NCBI RefSeq assembly: GCF_000016185.1
Contig: NC_011420.2
Coordinates: 1,942,501-2,006,500 of the forward strand
Reading direction: 5' to 3'
Source of the DNA: Rhodospirillum centenum SW
GTDB taxonomy: Bacteria > Pseudomonadota > Alphaproteobacteria > Azospirillales > Azospirillaceae
DNA length: 64,000 nucleotides
Under the pieces are notes generated by a model, which was not told the origin of the DNA, did no database searches, and was given only the letters and a program-made list of their open reading frames with translations. Made by a program: the position numbers and the translations under genes. This document shows, one piece after another, positions 17,018 to 27,084 of the stretch (within the stretch, counting starts at the first letter, position 1; each line of letters begins with the position of its first letter).

Positions 17018-17851
17018 ATGTCCGGTATCCCCTTTCCCGCCATCGACCCCGTCGCGGTCGAGCTGGGTCCCATCGTGATCCGCTGGTACGCCCTGGCCTA
17101 TCTGGCCGGGTTCCTGTTCGGCTGGTGGTACTGCACCCGTCTGGCCCGGGCGATTCCGGGCCGGCCGACCCCGGACGACCTGTCGGAGTTCCTGACCTGG
17201 GCCATCGTCGGCGTGCTGCTGGGCGGCCGGCTGGGCTTCGTGCTGTTCTACAATCTCGACTACTACATACAGCATCCTTTGCAGGCCCTGGCGATCTGGT
17301 CGGGCGGCATGTCCTTCCACGGCGGGCTGACGGGCATCGTCGCCGCCATCCTGCTGTATGGCTGGCGGCACGGCTTCAGCCCCTTCGCGCTGGGCGATCT
17401 GGTGGCGGTGGCCGGCCCGGTGGGGCTGTTCCTGGGCCGCATCGCCAACTTCGTGAACGGCGAGCTGTGGGGCCGCCCCGCACCGGATCTGCCCTGGGCC
17501 GTGATCTTCCCCGACCCGCGGGCCGGCGGGGTGCCGCGCCACCCGAGCCAGCTCTATGAGGCGGCGCTGGAGGGGCTGGTGCTGTTCGCCGTGCTGGCCT
17601 GGCTGGCGTCGAAGCCGGCGGTGCGCGAGCGCACGGGCACGCTGTCGGGCACCTTCCTGGTCGGCTACGGCATCGCCCGCATCCTGGGCGAGGTCTTCCG
17701 CGAGCCCGACGTGCAGATCGGCTATCTGGCCTTCGGCGTCACCATGGGACAGATCCTGTCCGTGCCGATGGTGCTGATCGGTCTCTGGATCCTGGTGCGG
17801 GCGCCGTTCGGCCCCGTGCGCACGCCCGCGGCGGCCGCGGCCGGGCGATGA
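17018..17851 (+). CDS. lgt: Prolipoprotein diacylglyceryl transferase
   Basis: Inner-membrane enzyme that transfers diacylglyceryl from phosphatidylglycerol to the lipobox cysteine of prolipoproteins. 277 aa with multiple membrane segments. Signature motifs: MSFHGGLTGI, the diagnostic GRIANFVNGELWGRP, and HPSQLYEA; conserved arginine in GRLGFVLFYN. It overlaps the following midA gene by four bases (ATGA), so the two are translationally coupled. lgt-midA-pgeF is a common alphaproteobacterial order. Confidence 0.95.
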   Translation: MSGIPFPAIDPVAVELGPIVIRWYALAYLAGFLFGWWYCTRLARAIPGRPTPDDLSEFLTWAIVGVLLGGRLGFVLFYNLDYYIQHPLQALAIWSGGMSFHGGLTGIVAAILLYGWRHGFSPFALGDLVAVAGPVGLFLGRIANFVNGELWGRPAPDLPWAVIFPDPRAGGVPRHPSQLYEAALEGLVLFAVLAWLASKPAVRERTGTLSGTFLVGYGIARILGEVFREPDVQIGYLAFGVTMGQILSVPMVLIGLWILVRAPFGPVRTPAAAAAGR

Positions 17852-18985
17852 GCCCGACGCCCGTCACGGGCACGCCGCCGGAGGCGGAGACGCCGCTCGC
17901 GGCGCTGATCGCCCGGCAGATCCGGCTCACGGGACCGCTGCCGGTCAGCGCCTACATGGCGCTCTGCCTCGGCCATCCGCAGCACGGCTACTACACGACC
18001 CGCGACCCGCTGGGCGCGGGCGGCGACTTCACCACCGCCCCCGAGATCAGCCAGATGTTCGGGGAGATGCTGGGCCTCTGGGCGGCGCACTGCTGGCTGG
18101 CGATGGGCAGTCCGGCCGGCGTCGCCCTGGTGGAGCTGGGACCGGGCCGCGGCACCCTGATGGCCGACGCGCTGCGCGCCACCGCCCGGGTGCCCGGCTT
18201 CCACGCCGCCCTGCGCCCGCATCTGGTGGAGACGAGCCCGGTGCTGCGGCAGCGGCAGGCGGCGGCGCTGGCCGCCCTGCCCGCCCCGCCGGCGCCGGTC
18301 TGGCACGACCGGCTGGAGGAGGTGCCGGAGGGGCCGCTGCTGCTGCTGGCGAACGAGTTCTTCGACGCCCTGCCGATCCGCCAGCTCGTGCGGCAGGAAC
18401 ACCGCGGCCGGCTGCTCTGGGCCGAGCGCAAGGTGGGGCTGGACGCGGACGGGCGGCTGGCCTGGGTGCTGGACCCGGCCGCCGGCGAGGCGCTGGTGCC
18501 GCCCGCCCTGCGCGGCTCCCCGCCCGGCAGCGTCGTCGAGCTGGCCCCCGCGGCGGCGGCCGTGGCGCAGGAGATCGGCGGACGGCTGGCGCGCGCGCCC
18601 GGTGCCGCGCTGATGGTGGATTACGGCCATGCCGGGCCGGCCGTGGGCGACACGCTCCAGGCCGTGCGGCGGCACCGCTTCGCCGACCCGCTGGAAGCCC
18701 CGGGCGAGGCGGACCTGACGGCGCATGTGGACTTCGCGGCGCTGGCGGCGGCGCTGCGGGCGGGCGGGGCCGCGGCCTGGGGGCCGGTGACGCAGGGCGA
18801 TCTGCTGTCCGCCCTGGTATCCGGACCCGCGCCGCCGTCCTGAAGGGGCTTGCGACGCCGGCGCACCTGCGGATATTGACAGCGCCCTCGACCGCCTGCT
18901 GGGGGAGGCCGGCATGGTCCGGCTGTTCAAGGCGGTCGCGGCAACGAGCCCCGGCCTGCCGGCCCCGGCCGGCTTCGACGCCTGA
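17848..18985 (+). pseudogene. MidA/NDUFAF7-type methyltransferase, interrupted by two one-base shifts
   Basis: COG1565 SAM-dependent arginine methyltransferase family, homologous to the mitochondrial complex I assembly factor NDUFAF7. Frame 1 (331 codons to 18843) has HPQHGYYTTRDPLGAGGDFTTAPEIS, the SAM motif VELGPGRGTLMADAL and ANEFFDALPIRQ. After about 18816 homology continues in a second frame (LGIRTRAAVLKG, ATPAHLR) and after about 18872 in a third (DIDSALDRLLGEAGM, LFKAVAATSPGLPAP) ending at TGA 18985. Adding one G at each GG (18816-18817 and 18871-18872) restores a 379 aa protein. Both shifts are a missing G in a G run, so sequencing error and real decay must be separated. Confidence 0.85.
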
Positions 18986-19030
18986 CCCCCAGCCACCCCG
19001 TTTTCCGCCGCGAAGGTCCGCAGGACGACC

Positions 19031-19798
19031 GTGATCACCCTTAGCACGTTGAACGCGATCCCCGCCATCCGGCACGGCTTCTTCACCCGCACGGGCGGCG
19101 TCTCCCGCGGGCTGTTCGACAGCCTGAACTGCGGCTTCGGCTCGGGCGACGCGCCGGCCGCCGTGGCGGAGAACCGGGCCCGCTGCATGCGCCGGCTGGA
19201 CCTGCCGGCGGAGAGCCTGGTCACCGTCTACCAGATCCACAGCCCCACCGTCGTGACGGTGACCGCCCCCTGGCACCACAGCACCGCCCCGAAGGCCGAC
19301 GCGATGGTGACGCGGGTGCCGGGGATCGCGCTGGGCATCCTGACGGCCGACTGTGCGCCGGTGCTGTTCTGCGATCCCGAGGCGGCGGTGATCGGCGCCG
19401 CCCATGCCGGCTGGAAGGGGGCGTTCGGCGGCGTGCTGGAGGCCACGCTGGCCGCCATGACCGCGCTGGGCGCCCGGCCGGAGCGCACGCTGGCCGCCAT
19501 CGGCCCGCACATCGCCCACCGCTCCTACGAGGTGGGGGCGGAGTTCCGCGACCGCTTCCTGGAGCAGGACCCGGCGCACGCGGCCCTGTTCGCCCCCGCG
19601 CGCCGGGAGGGGCACTGGCTGTTCGACCTGGGCGGCTATGCCGAGGGGCGGCTGGTCGCGGCCGGGGTGGCGGGGGTGCAGCGCACGCCGCACGACACGC
19701 TGGGCGAGACCGACCGCTTCTTCAGCTACCGCCGCGCCACCTTGCAGGGCGAGCCGGACTACGGCCGCGGCCTGTCCGCCATCGCCCTGGCGGAGTGA
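19031..19798 (+). CDS. pgeF: Multicopper-type purine nucleoside phosphorylase / peptidoglycan editing factor (YfiH family)
   Basis: 255 aa DUF152/LACC1 family. Metal-binding His/Cys motifs are visible: HGFFTRTGGVS near the N-terminus, YQIHSPTVV, ILTADCAPVLF, AAHAGWKGAF and GPHIAHRSYEV. Family members have purine nucleoside phosphorylase/adenosine deaminase activity, and in E. coli PgeF removes misincorporated L-Ser from UDP-MurNAc peptides. The start is GTG 19031. It closes the lgt-midA-pgeF group. Confidence 0.9.
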   Translation: MITLSTLNAIPAIRHGFFTRTGGVSRGLFDSLNCGFGSGDAPAAVAENRARCMRRLDLPAESLVTVYQIHSPTVVTVTAPWHHSTAPKADAMVTRVPGIALGILTADCAPVLFCDPEAAVIGAAHAGWKGAFGGVLEATLAAMTALGARPERTLAAIGPHIAHRSYEVGAEFRDRFLEQDPAHAALFAPARREGHWLFDLGGYAEGRLVAAGVAGVQRTPHDTLGETDRFFSYRRATLQGEPDYGRGLSAIALAE

Positions 19799-20075
19799 CC
19801 GGCCGGGGGGCGGGGCGCCGGAAGCGGGCCGTCCGGCCAAGTCGAACGGGGCTGGCTCCCGTACCCGCCCGGCAGCGGCTGGCACAGGATGACTGTCCGC
19901 GCGGGGGAGGCAGCCATACCCTGAGGAGATGCCCCGGCCGCGCCGAGAAGGGAGGAGCAGCGTTTACTTCAAGAACATGCCTTGATATGGTCCGCGCGCC
20001 TCATGAAGGTTTCGCTACGGCCGCCGGGCGGGCGTGGCACTTCCACCACGACATCGCGAGACGGGCGGCGCTCCC

Positions 20076-21011
<936 letters not shown>

Positions 21012-21057
21012 TCTTCGACTGACCACCGTCGGCGCCGGTCCTTTTCCGGGTCTGCGC

Positions 21058-21086
21058 TTGACAGGAAACGGGGCGGGCATTAGACC
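21058..21086 (+). promoter_or_regulatory. Candidate rplY promoter
   Basis: A perfect -35 hexamer TTGACA (21058-21063) is followed after 17 bases by TAGACC (21081-21086), a poor -10 match. It lies about 105 bases before rplY in a gap of 181 bases after prs. The strong -35 makes a promoter plausible. Confidence 0.4.
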
Positions 21087-21192
21087 CGCGCAACTTGATC
21101 CGGGCGTACAGCACCCCTGGAGGCTGGCGTCCGGCTCGCGGACCCGGGGCGATCCCGCCCGACCGGGTCCGTCTGCTTTGAGGAGATGACCT

Positions 21193-21810
21193 ATGACCCA
21201 GACCATCGCGCTGAGCGCCGAGCTGCGCGACCGGGCCGGAAAGGGGACCGCCCGCCAGACGCGCCGCGAGGGCCGCATTCCGGCCGTGATCTACGGCAAC
21301 AAGGAAAAGCCGGTGATGATCTCGCTGGAGTTCAACCAGTTCTTCCGCGAGCTGCACCGCCCGGGCTTCTTCACGCACCTGTTCAGCATCACCGTCGACG
21401 GCGCCACGCACCGCGTGCTGCCGCGTGACGTGCAGTTCGACCCGGTCAGCGACCGGCCGCTGCATGTGGACTTCCTGCGCGTCTCCGCCGCGACCGAGAT
21501 CGTGGTGAAGATTCCGGTGGAGTTCGCCAACGGCGAAACCTCCCCGGGCATCAAGCGGGGCGGCGTGCTGAACATCGTGCGCCACGAGATTGAGGTGTTC
21601 TGCCGGGCCGACAACATCCCGGAGCACATCACCGTCGATCTGGCCGATGCGGACCTGAACAGCTCCATCCACATCAGCGCGGTGGCGCTGCCGGAAGGCG
21701 TGCGTCCGACCATTGCCGACCGCGATTTCACCATCGCCACCATCGCCGCCCCGTCGGGCCTCAAGTCCGAGGCTGCCGAGGCGGAGGATGCGGCCCAGGC
21801 GGGCGCGTAA
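21193..21810 (+). CDS. rplY: 50S ribosomal protein L25 (CTC form)
   Basis: 205 aa, the long CTC form: an N-terminal L25 domain that binds 5S rRNA (RDRAGKGTARQTRREGRIPAVIYGN at about 11-36, HRVLPRDVQFDPV, LHVDFLRV) and a C-terminal TL5-like beta domain (RGGVLNIVRHEIEV, EHITVDLADADLNSSIHIS). Ends in an Ala/Glu tail. An AGGAGAT site precedes ATG 21193. It is followed 6 bases later by pth, the usual pairing. Confidence 0.96.
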   Translation: MTQTIALSAELRDRAGKGTARQTRREGRIPAVIYGNKEKPVMISLEFNQFFRELHRPGFFTHLFSITVDGATHRVLPRDVQFDPVSDRPLHVDFLRVSAATEIVVKIPVEFANGETSPGIKRGGVLNIVRHEIEVFCRADNIPEHITVDLADADLNSSIHISAVALPEGVRPTIADRDFTIATIAAPSGLKSEAAEAEDAAQAGA

Positions 21811-21816
21811 GCTCCG

Positions 21817-22500
21817 ATGCGTCTCGTCGTCGGTCTGGGCAATCCCGGCCCGGAGTACGAGCGCCAGCGGCATAATGTCGGCTTCATGGCGGTGGACCTG
21901 CTCCACCGCCGCTACGGCTTCGGTCCCTGGAAGCGCCGCTTCCAGGGGCTGACCGCCGAAGGCAGCGTGGCGGGGGAGAAGGTCCTTCTCCTGAAGCCCG
22001 CCACCTTCATGAACCTCTCCGGCCAGGCCGCCGGCGAGGCCATGCGCTTCTACAAGATCACGCCCGACCAGGTCCTCGTCTTCCATGACGAGCTGGACCT
22101 GCCGCCGGGCCGCGTCCGCGTCAAGCGGGGCGGCGGCCATGGCGGCCACAACGGCCTGCGGTCGCTGGACGACCATGTCGGCAAGGACTACTGGCGCATC
22201 CGCATCGGCATCGGCCACCCCGGCTCGAAGGAGCGGGTGACCGGCTGGGTGCTGTCCAACTTCGCCAAGGCGGAGGAACAGTGGCTGGAGCCGCTGCTGG
22301 ACGCCCTGGTGGCGGAAGCTCCCCTGCTCGTGGCCGGCGAGCCCGAGAAGTACGCCAGCCGCATCGCCCTGCTGACCCAGCCCCCCAAGCCGCCGAAGCC
22401 CCCGAAACCGCCGAAGGACGGCGCGAAGGAGACGGCCGGCAAGGGAACGGAAGCAGAAACGGCCAAGCCCCCCGGCCCCGCGGCCGGGCGCACCGGGTAG
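21817..22500 (+). CDS. pth: Peptidyl-tRNA hydrolase
   Basis: Releases peptides from prematurely dropped peptidyl-tRNA. Core of about 190 aa with VVGLGNPGPEYERQRHNVGF (catalytic His near residue 20), KPATFMNLSGQA, VFHDELDLPPGRVRVKRGGGHGGHNGLRS and RIRIGIGHPG. The remaining 35 residues are an added tail with PKPPKPPKPPKDG repeats followed by Lys/Ala/Glu-rich sequence, not needed for the fold. Start ATG 21817. Such basic Pro-rich tails occur in related genera. Confidence 0.96.
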   Translation: MRLVVGLGNPGPEYERQRHNVGFMAVDLLHRRYGFGPWKRRFQGLTAEGSVAGEKVLLLKPATFMNLSGQAAGEAMRFYKITPDQVLVFHDELDLPPGRVRVKRGGGHGGHNGLRSLDDHVGKDYWRIRIGIGHPGSKERVTGWVLSNFAKAEEQWLEPLLDALVAEAPLLVAGEPEKYASRIALLTQPPKPPKPPKPPKDGAKETAGKGTEAETAKPPGPAAGRTG

Positions 22501-22564
22501 GGCGCCTTTTCGGCCTGCGGAGTGGATGCTGCCGGCAGGTGGCGTTGCGATACCCTCCGGTGAT

Positions 22565-22978
22565 ATGATCCCCAAGGGAGTGCCGGTCGTCTTCAACCGT
22601 TCGGAACGGGTCTGGATGCGTGCGGTGTCGCACAGGCTGCTGCGAACGGTGATCGAGACGCCCGTGTTCTCAAGGCGGGCGGATGCACTTCTGACCCCGG
22701 CCGAGCGGGACAGGCTGATCGAGACATTGTCGAACCACCCGGAGCGCGGCGTCCCGGTCCCCGGGATGAACGGCATCCGGAAGATGCGCTTCGCGGCGGA
22801 CGGCAGGGGCAGGAGCGGCGGATTCCGCGTTCTCTATTTCCTGCGGCTCCGGGATGATCTGGTGTTCGCGCTCCTGATCTATGGCAAGAATGAGCAGGTC
22901 AACCCGACGCCCGAACAGCAAAAGAAGCTGTGCGACCTTGTCGAGCGCCTGACCCAGGACCCGCCGCGCAACCGGTGA
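22565..22978 (+). CDS. RelE/HigB-type toxin
   Basis: 137 aa. From about residue 28 it matches the RelE-superfamily family seen as ETPVFSRRADALLTPAER, HPERGVPVPGMNGIRKMRFAADGRGRSGGFRVLYF and FALLIYGKNEQVNPTPEQ, i.e. the basic G-x-RKxR and Y-x-KNE motifs of ribosome-dependent mRNA endonucleases. About 27 residues precede the usual start; ATG 22565 is the nearest start upstream. The small downstream frame is the expected antitoxin, so the order is toxin then antitoxin as in HigBA. Confidence 0.8.
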   Translation: MIPKGVPVVFNRSERVWMRAVSHRLLRTVIETPVFSRRADALLTPAERDRLIETLSNHPERGVPVPGMNGIRKMRFAADGRGRSGGFRVLYFLRLRDDLVFALLIYGKNEQVNPTPEQQKKLCDLVERLTQDPPRNR

Positions 22979-22991
22979 CATGGAGGTTCCG

Positions 22992-23222
22992 ATGTCCCGC
23001 ACCACCGATGTGACCGACGAGCTTCTGGTCTCCCTGGACGAGGCCGTGGCGATCGTCGCGGGGAGGACGGGGCCGGGCCGGGTCCATGTCGCGGGACCTG
23101 CGGCCCAGCCGGCGCCGCCGGCCGTTCCGGAAACGATGCCGGCCGGGAGCCCCCGGAGCGCCGACCGGATCCGGTCGCGTCTGCGCGGCGCTCCACGCCG
23201 CACGGCCCTGCCCGAGGGATAA
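22992..23222 (+). CDS. Antitoxin-like protein lacking its DNA-binding domain
   Basis: 76 aa starting at ATG 22992 behind a GGAGG site, 13 bases after the RelE-type toxin. The first 35 residues (VTDELLVSLDEAVAIVAGR, then GRVHV) match the N-terminal toxin-binding part of HigA/XRE antitoxins paired with this toxin family. The Cro/C1 helix-turn-helix that should follow (about 60 residues) is absent; instead there is a Pro/Ala/Arg-rich tail ending in RTALPEG. It could be a truncated gene that still neutralises the toxin, or a decayed one. Confidence 0.55.
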   Translation: MSRTTDVTDELLVSLDEAVAIVAGRTGPGRVHVAGPAAQPAPPAVPETMPAGSPRSADRIRSRLRGAPRRTALPEG

Positions 23223-23370
23223 GGCATTGTCGCCTGCCCGGCGCACCGGCTGACGTCCCTGCGACGGGACGCCCCCGACCCCCCTCCTGCCTGGATCGGC
23301 CCCGGCGGGCGCTATAGGATCGCCCCGGTCCGGGCATGACGGATGCCCCGTGGTCGATCAGGGTCGGGCG

Positions 23371-24093
23371 ATGGTACGCGCAGGTCTGGTCTTCTTGGCG
23401 ATTCTGCTGGCCGGGGCGGTGGCCGGCACGCTGATGATGTACTTCACGATGAACCCGCCGGCATCGGCGGACTCGCTGCAACGGCTGGCGGCGGCGCTCC
23501 TGATCTGCATCGTGGCGCTGGTGTCGGTGGTGCTGCTGACCCGCGACGCGGCCGCCGTGCAAACCGCCCTGCCCGCCCCCGCTCCCGACCTGCCGGAGAC
23601 GGGGCCGGCGGCCGACGGGGCGGTCCTGGACGAGATGATCCGCATGGCGGAGGTGCGGCTGTCGGCGCAGTACACGGCGGCCCTGGCCGCGGATCAGCGG
23701 GCCAACTCCTTCACCGGCCTGATGATCGCCCTGACCCTGGGGCTGGGCGTCGCCACCCTGCTGCTGCACGGGCGCGCGCCCGCCCTGAGCATCGCCGCCG
23801 GCTTCGGCAGCCTGACGGCCCAGGTGGCCGCGGCCATCGCCTACTGGGCCGGCAAACCCCGGTCCCTGGCCCCGGCCGGCGTCCTGCCGTCCGACTGGAC
23901 GCCGGAGATGCGGACCCTGTCCGACCCTTGCGCCGTGAAGGCCCGCATCTGCCGGCTCTACGAGGACCGGCTGCGTGAGAACGAGGCGGCCCTGGCCGAG
24001 GCGTCGCGGGCCACGGGCACGGCCGTTCTGGCGGGGCTGGCGATGCCGGTCGTGGCGCTGATCGCCTATCTGCTGGCGAGCCGGTTCCTCTAA
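23371..24093 (+). CDS. Five-segment membrane protein of unknown function
   Basis: 240 aa. Hydrophobic segments at about 5-27 and 37-58 at the N-terminus, 112-130 and 135-155 in the middle, and 218-238 at the C-terminus. Soluble stretches between them are acidic and helical (TGPAADGAVLDEMIRMAEVRLSAQYTAALAA; LYEDRLRENEAALAEASRA). ATG 23371 is preferred; the in-frame GTG 23350 would add seven residues. No family recognised. It is convergent with the small gene at 24117. Confidence 0.6.
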   Translation: MVRAGLVFLAILLAGAVAGTLMMYFTMNPPASADSLQRLAAALLICIVALVSVVLLTRDAAAVQTALPAPAPDLPETGPAADGAVLDEMIRMAEVRLSAQYTAALAADQRANSFTGLMIALTLGLGVATLLLHGRAPALSIAAGFGSLTAQVAAAIAYWAGKPRSLAPAGVLPSDWTPEMRTLSDPCAVKARICRLYEDRLRENEAALAEASRATGTAVLAGLAMPVVALIAYLLASRFL

Positions 24094-24116
24094 GGCCGTC
24101 AGCCCGGGCGCTCCCG

Positions 24117-24374
24117 TCACGCCAGCAGGTCGATCAGCATCCCGGTGGTGCGGTCGTCGCTGCGCAGCACGGCGGCCGCCACGCCGGCCTGCACCTGGGC
24201 GAGCGCGAGGTCGGCCGCCGCCTGGGGCAGCACGGCGGCGGCCTCGCCACCACCGGCAAGCGCCTCCGCCGCGCGGGCGACGCGCGCCTGGGCATCCCCG
24301 ATGCCGGAAAGCGCCAGACCGGAGGGAGAGCCGGTCAGGGGACCGCTCCCGGAAATACCGCCGATCCCTGCCAT
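24117..24374 (-). CDS. Small Ala/Gly-rich protein of unknown function
   Basis: 85 aa, Gly/Ser-rich for the first 20 residues and then almost entirely alanine-rich helix, ending TTGMLIDLLA. The C-terminal pattern (repeated A-V-x-x-S/D-x-x-T-x-x-x-I-D-L-L) is reminiscent of the terminal helix of flagellar rod/hook proteins, but this is only a resemblance. Codon-position GC looks coding. I cannot assign a function. Confidence 0.4.
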   Translation of the reverse strand: MAGIGGISGSGPLTGSPSGLALSGIGDAQARVARAAEALAGGGEAAAVLPQAAADLALAQVQAGVAAAVLRSDDRTTGMLIDLLA

Positions 24375-24554
24375 GCCGATCCCCTTCCCCCGCCACAGGA
24401 CAGTCCCCGCGGGTCCCCGATCATAGCCGCATCAGCGGCGCCGGGCGAGCCCCGCCGCGTCTGCCCGCCACCCCCTGGTTGCCGGTCGGGCTGGCGTATG
24501 GTCATCATCTCACGGTTCCGATAGTGTCGCCTGCCCAGGCCGGGAGAGGGTGTC

Positions 24555-25847
24555 ATGGATGCACGGGAAGCCGCCGCCGAGGCGCCGATGGACGACGTCG
24601 CCGCCCTGATGGAGACGCTGGGCCGCCGGGCCCGCGCCGCCGCGGAGCAGCTCGCCACCGTGCCGACGGCGGCGAAGGACGCGGCCCTGCGCGCGGCCGC
24701 CGCTGCCGTGCGCGCCCGTGCGGCGGAAATCCTGGAGGCCAACGCGGCCGACATGCAGGCGGCGCGGGCCAAGGACCTGCCCCCGGCCATGCTGGACCGG
24801 CTGCGGCTGGACGGCGGCCGGGTCGATGCCATCGCCCGGGGGCTGGAGGAGGTGGCCGCCCTGCCCGATCCGGTGGGCAGCGTGACGGAGGAGTGGACCC
24901 GCCCGAACGGGCTGCGCATCCAGCGGGTGCGGGTGCCGCTGGGCGTCATCGGCATCATCTACGAGAGCCGCCCCAACGTGACGGCGGACGCCGGAGGGCT
25001 GTGCCTGAAGTCGGGCAACGCCGCCATCCTGCGCGGCGGTTCGGAGAGCTTCCACAGCTCCCGCGCCATCCTGGCGGCCCTGCAGGACGGGCTGCGCGCG
25101 GCCGGGCTGCCGCCGGACGCCGTGCAGGCGGTGCCGACCCGCGACCGCGCCGCCGTCGGTGCCCTGCTGGGCCTGACCGGGCTGGTGGACGTGGTGATCC
25201 CGCGCGGCGGCAAGTCGCTGACCGCCCGGGTGGCGGCAGAGAGCCGGGTGCCGGTGATCTACCACCTGGACGGCATCTGCCATGTCTACGTGGACCGTGC
25301 CGCCGATGTGGAGAAGGCGCGGGCCGTGGTGATGAACTCCAAGATGCGGCGCACCGGCATCTGCGGGGCGGCGGAGACGCTGCTGGTGGACCGCACGGTG
25401 CTGGACAGCCACCTGCGCCCGATCCTGGCCGACCTGCTGGAGGCCGGCTGCGAGATCCGCGGCGACGCGGCGGTGCAGGCGCTGGACCCACGGGTCCGGC
25501 CCGCCGCCGAGGAGGACTGGGAGACCGAGTACCTGGACGCCATCCTGTCGGTGAAGGCGGTGGACGGGGTGGACGCGGCGGTGGAGCACATCCAGCGCCA
25601 CGGCAGCCACCACACCGACAGCATCGTGACCAAGGACGCGGCCACGGCCGAGCGCTTCCTGTCCCGCGTGGACAGCGGCATCGTGCTGTGGAACGCCTCC
25701 ACCCAGTTCGCCGACGGCGGCGAGTTCGGCTTCGGGGCGGAGATCGGCATCTCCACCGGCAAGCTGCACGCCCGCGGCCCCGTCGGCGCTGCCCAGCTCA
25801 CCAGCTACAAGTACGTCGTCCGCGGCGACGGCCAGATCCGGCCGTGA
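24555..25847 (+). CDS. proA: Glutamate-5-semialdehyde dehydrogenase (gamma-glutamyl phosphate reductase)
   Basis: Second step of proline synthesis, NADPH reduction of gamma-glutamyl phosphate. 430 aa ALDH-fold enzyme with [40 protein letters not shown], the catalytic Cys in [16 protein letters not shown], and the C-terminal [25 protein letters not shown]. Start ATG 24555. Its stop overlaps the GTG start of nadD (GTGA). The kinase proB is not in the window; proC is at 13.5 kb. Confidence 0.97.
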   Translation: MDAREAAAEAPMDDVAALMETLGRRARAAAEQLATVPTAAKDAALRAAAAAVRARAAEILEANAADMQAARAKDLPPAMLDRLRLDGGRVDAIARGLEEVAALPDPVGSVTEEWTRPNGLRIQRVRVPLGVIGIIYESRPNVTADAGGLCLKSGNAAILRGGSESFHSSRAILAALQDGLRAAGLPPDAVQAVPTRDRAAVGALLGLTGLVDVVIPRGGKSLTARVAAESRVPVIYHLDGICHVYVDRAADVEKARAVVMNSKMRRTGICGAAETLLVDRTVLDSHLRPILADLLEAGCEIRGDAAVQALDPRVRPAAEEDWETEYLDAILSVKAVDGVDAAVEHIQRHGSHHTDSIVTKDAATAERFLSRVDSGIVLWNASTQFADGGEFGFGAEIGISTGKLHARGPVGAAQLTSYKYVVRGDGQIRP

Positions 25848-26617
25848 CGCAGGCCCCCGACCCCGGCGGAGCGGGTGCCGCCACCCGCCCCTATTCCCGC
25901 ACTGCCGCCCCGCTCCCGTCTCCGGCACAGCCGCGCCCCCTGGGCGGGGCGGCCTGGGCCGGGCGGCGCATCGGGCTGCTGGGCGGGTCGTTCAACCCGG
26001 CGCACGAGGGGCACCGCCACATCAGCCTGATGGCGCTGAAGCGGCTGGGGCTGGATCAGGTCTGGTGGCTGGTGACGCCGCAGAACCCGCTGAAGTCCGC
26101 CGCCGATACGGCGGCGCTGGACCTGCGCGTGGCGACCGCCCAGGCCCGCGCCCGGCACCCGCGCATCGTGGTGACGGCGCTGGAGACGCAGCTCGGCACC
26201 CGCTACACGGCGGAAACGCTGGCCGAACTGCGTCGGCGCTTCCCGCGGACGCGCTTCGTCTGGCTGATGGGGGCGGACAACCTGCGGCAGATCCCCCACT
26301 GGCGGGGCTGGACGCGAATCTTCGGGATGGTCCCGGTTGCAGTCTTCCCGCGCCATCCCTATGCTATTCCCGCGCTGGTCGGCAAGGCCGCCCGGCGCTT
26401 CGCCCGGGACCGGGTGGATGCGGGCCGGTCGCGCGAGCTTCCCCTGAGGGAGCCGCCGGCCTGGGTGTTCCTGGACGGCCCCCTGCATCCGGCCTCGGCA
26501 ACGGAGATCCGGCGCCGGGGCGATTCCCGTGCCTGGGCCGGGAAGACCGGGGTTCCGGCAGCCGGCGTCGCGGCAAGCGACGGCCCGGCGGATCGGGCCC
26601 CCCATCATGGGACATGA
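25844..26617 (+). CDS. nadD: Nicotinate-nucleotide adenylyltransferase
   Basis: NAD synthesis enzyme joining nicotinate mononucleotide to AMP. The nucleotidyltransferase motif [15 protein letters not shown] (H-x-G-H) follows a Pro-rich N-terminal extension of about 40 residues; further blocks are [41 protein letters not shown] and the C-terminal SATEIRRRG. 257 aa from GTG 25844, coupled to proA. The last 25 residues are Ala/Gly-rich. proA-nadD-rsfS-rlmH is a conserved proteobacterial run. Confidence 0.95.
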   Translation: MTQAPDPGGAGAATRPYSRTAAPLPSPAQPRPLGGAAWAGRRIGLLGGSFNPAHEGHRHISLMALKRLGLDQVWWLVTPQNPLKSAADTAALDLRVATAQARARHPRIVVTALETQLGTRYTAETLAELRRRFPRTRFVWLMGADNLRQIPHWRGWTRIFGMVPVAVFPRHPYAIPALVGKAARRFARDRVDAGRSRELPLREPPAWVFLDGPLHPASATEIRRRGDSRAWAGKTGVPAAGVAASDGPADRAPHHGT

Positions 26618-27050
26618 GGTGAAGACCATACCTGCCGCATCTAGCATCGGCGTCGCCGGCGCCAGCGCCGCTTCCGCCGACATCCCCGCCCGCATCCGGG
26701 ATCTCGTCCTCCAGTCGCTCGACGGCGACAAGGCAGAGGACACGGTCGTGATCGACCTGATCGGCAAGACGAGCCTGGCCGACTACATGGTCGTCACTTC
26801 CGGCCGTTCGGCCCGTCAGGTCGGCGCCATGGCCGACCACCTGCTGGAGAAGCTGAAGGCCATGGGCATCGACGCCGAGGCCGAGGGCATGCCCCAGAAC
26901 GACTGGGTGCTGATCGACGCCGGCGACGTGATCGTCCACCTGTTCCGGCCGGAGGTCCGCGCCTTCTACAACATCGAGAAGATGTGGGGCGTGGAACCGC
27001 CGGCATCGCTGATCACGACCGGGTTCCAGCCGGACCTGCGGGCGGGCTGA
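26607..27050 (+). CDS. rsfS: Ribosomal silencing factor
   Basis: 147 aa RsfS/Iojap family protein that binds L14 on the 50S subunit and blocks 30S joining when nutrients are scarce. Core motifs: LVLQSLDGDKAEDTVVIDL, DYMVVTSGRSARQVGAMAD, EGMPQNDWVLIDAGDVIVHLF and FYNIEKMWG. ATG 26607 lies inside the end of nadD (11-base overlap); GTG 26619 is an alternative start four codons later. The N-terminal 25 residues are Ala/Ser-rich and variable. Confidence 0.95.
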   Translation: MGHEVKTIPAASSIGVAGASAASADIPARIRDLVLQSLDGDKAEDTVVIDLIGKTSLADYMVVTSGRSARQVGAMADHLLEKLKAMGIDAEAEGMPQNDWVLIDAGDVIVHLFRPEVRAFYNIEKMWGVEPPASLITTGFQPDLRAG

Positions 27051-27084
27051 CCGCCCGCCCGGTCCACGCGGGGAAGACGCCGAC

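Noticed and set aside
21058-21192. Riboswitch or tRNA between prs and rplY
   Set aside because: Only a promoter-like -35 and GC-rich inverted segments are visible; no conserved aptamer core or cloverleaf.
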